From Isoperla grammatica (Eukaryota; Arthropoda; Insecta; Plecoptera; Perlodidae), in contig OX246746.1 in NCBI GenBank assembly GCA_945910005.1, positions 14,966,022 to 15,030,021 of the forward strand: a DNA stretch of 64,000 nt, in the 5' to 3' direction. A model generated the notes under the pieces. The model saw only the letters and a program-made list of their open reading frames with translations. It had not been told where the DNA came from and did not search any database. Positions 63,398 through 64,000 of this stretch are shown here, one piece after another (positions within the stretch are counted from its first letter, which is position 1; each line of letters begins with the position of its first letter). Made by a program: the position numbers and the translations under genes.

Positions 63398-63610
63398 ACC
63401 AGCGACTTAGTTCGGGAGGTCACCGGTTCGATACCAGCCACCAGCAATACTGACTGAAGATTTGTCTGAGGTTTCTCAGCCCCAAGGCGAGGGCTGGGTT
63501 TGAAGTCTACCAACAGAACAGTCCTCGAGCATTCCTTCCCAACCATCCAAATATTCCTAATATCCCTAGTTAGTAATATCCCAGCCCCAGATTATGGCAG
63601 GGAGAATTTG
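63398..63610 (+). mobile_element. tRNA-derived SINE copy
   Basis: GGAGGTCACCGGTTCGATAC carries the B box, followed by TGACTGAAGATTTGTCTGAG and ATTCCTTCCCAACCATCCAA, as in the 59675 copy. A G run follows near 63650. Confidence 0.65.
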
Positions 63611-64000
63611 TTTTGTTAAATTGTATTTATAAGTACACGGAGAATGTGGAGGGGGGGGGGGGAGGGCGGAGGGATGTGATCGGGATTGAATTGACCTCCC
63701 TCTGATTCCTACATTCCTGGCACTATTTTCTTCTGAAATACATGTTCAGTCAAGATGTTGACATCCAAATCCCTGAAGAATCATCTAGTAAGTTTACAAA
63801 GCTCAACCATAGGTTTTGCCCCATGTTCCACGCTACGTCAAGTGCAAAGTAAATCACTGATCAGTCATATTACATCTTTCTCCCCCTTCTTTGCACAACT
63901 ACAACCTCACGCTGAGGATAAAGGCTGAAAATAATGTCATGAATTATTTTTTTGAAAAAAAACAAACTATTTGCACTTTCAGTAAGTTTCGCCGGCGCAG

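Overview
This is animal nuclear DNA: spliced genes with GT-AG introns up to 11 kb, tRNA- and 5S-derived SINEs, a Ty3/Gypsy retrotransposon, and many DNA transposons and foldback elements. The mix, and the abundance of AGGCCT-type oligomers, suggests a marine invertebrate, but the phylum cannot be fixed from the sequence alone. Nothing is bacterial, viral-genomic or CRISPR-like.

Three protein-coding genes could be assembled by eye, all on the minus strand. (1) ATG101, the HORMA-fold subunit of the ULK1/ATG1 autophagy-initiation complex, has five exons between 22687 and 6644. All splice phases agree and the product is 218 aa. (2) An unrecognised two-exon gene lies between 35058 and 24865 (365 aa). 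Its second exon holds a tandemly duplicated module with identical CW-x7-HH-x-C-x2-C spacing and ends in an acidic tail. (3) A five-exon gene between 57134 and 41816 (322 aa) encodes a BAR-type helical protein that lines up best with the fungal eisosome Pil1/Lsp1 family. Its C-terminal tail carries one PPPY and two NPF motifs.

The introns and intergenic DNA are mostly repeats. ATG101 intron 3 holds a nearly intact, very young Gypsy element (13565-19719): its LTRs differ at 2 of 685 positions, it has a TAAT target duplication, and it lies antisense to the gene. Intron 4 holds about 35 copies of an 81-bp satellite with a 729-bp (9-mer) higher-order repeat, ended by a hAT-like MITE. The intron of gene 2 holds about 25 copies of a 43-bp hairpin-forming repeat. 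A non-autonomous piggyBac element (TTAA-flanked) lies upstream of gene 2, and a degenerate THAP-domain transposon lies just downstream of gene 3.

From about 38 kb to the right end the window is crowded with palindromic foldback elements, several nested. It also holds hAT-type elements containing long G/C homopolymers, tRNA-derived SINEs and Penelope-like remnants. Gaps between named features are AT-rich DNA in which I see no gene.
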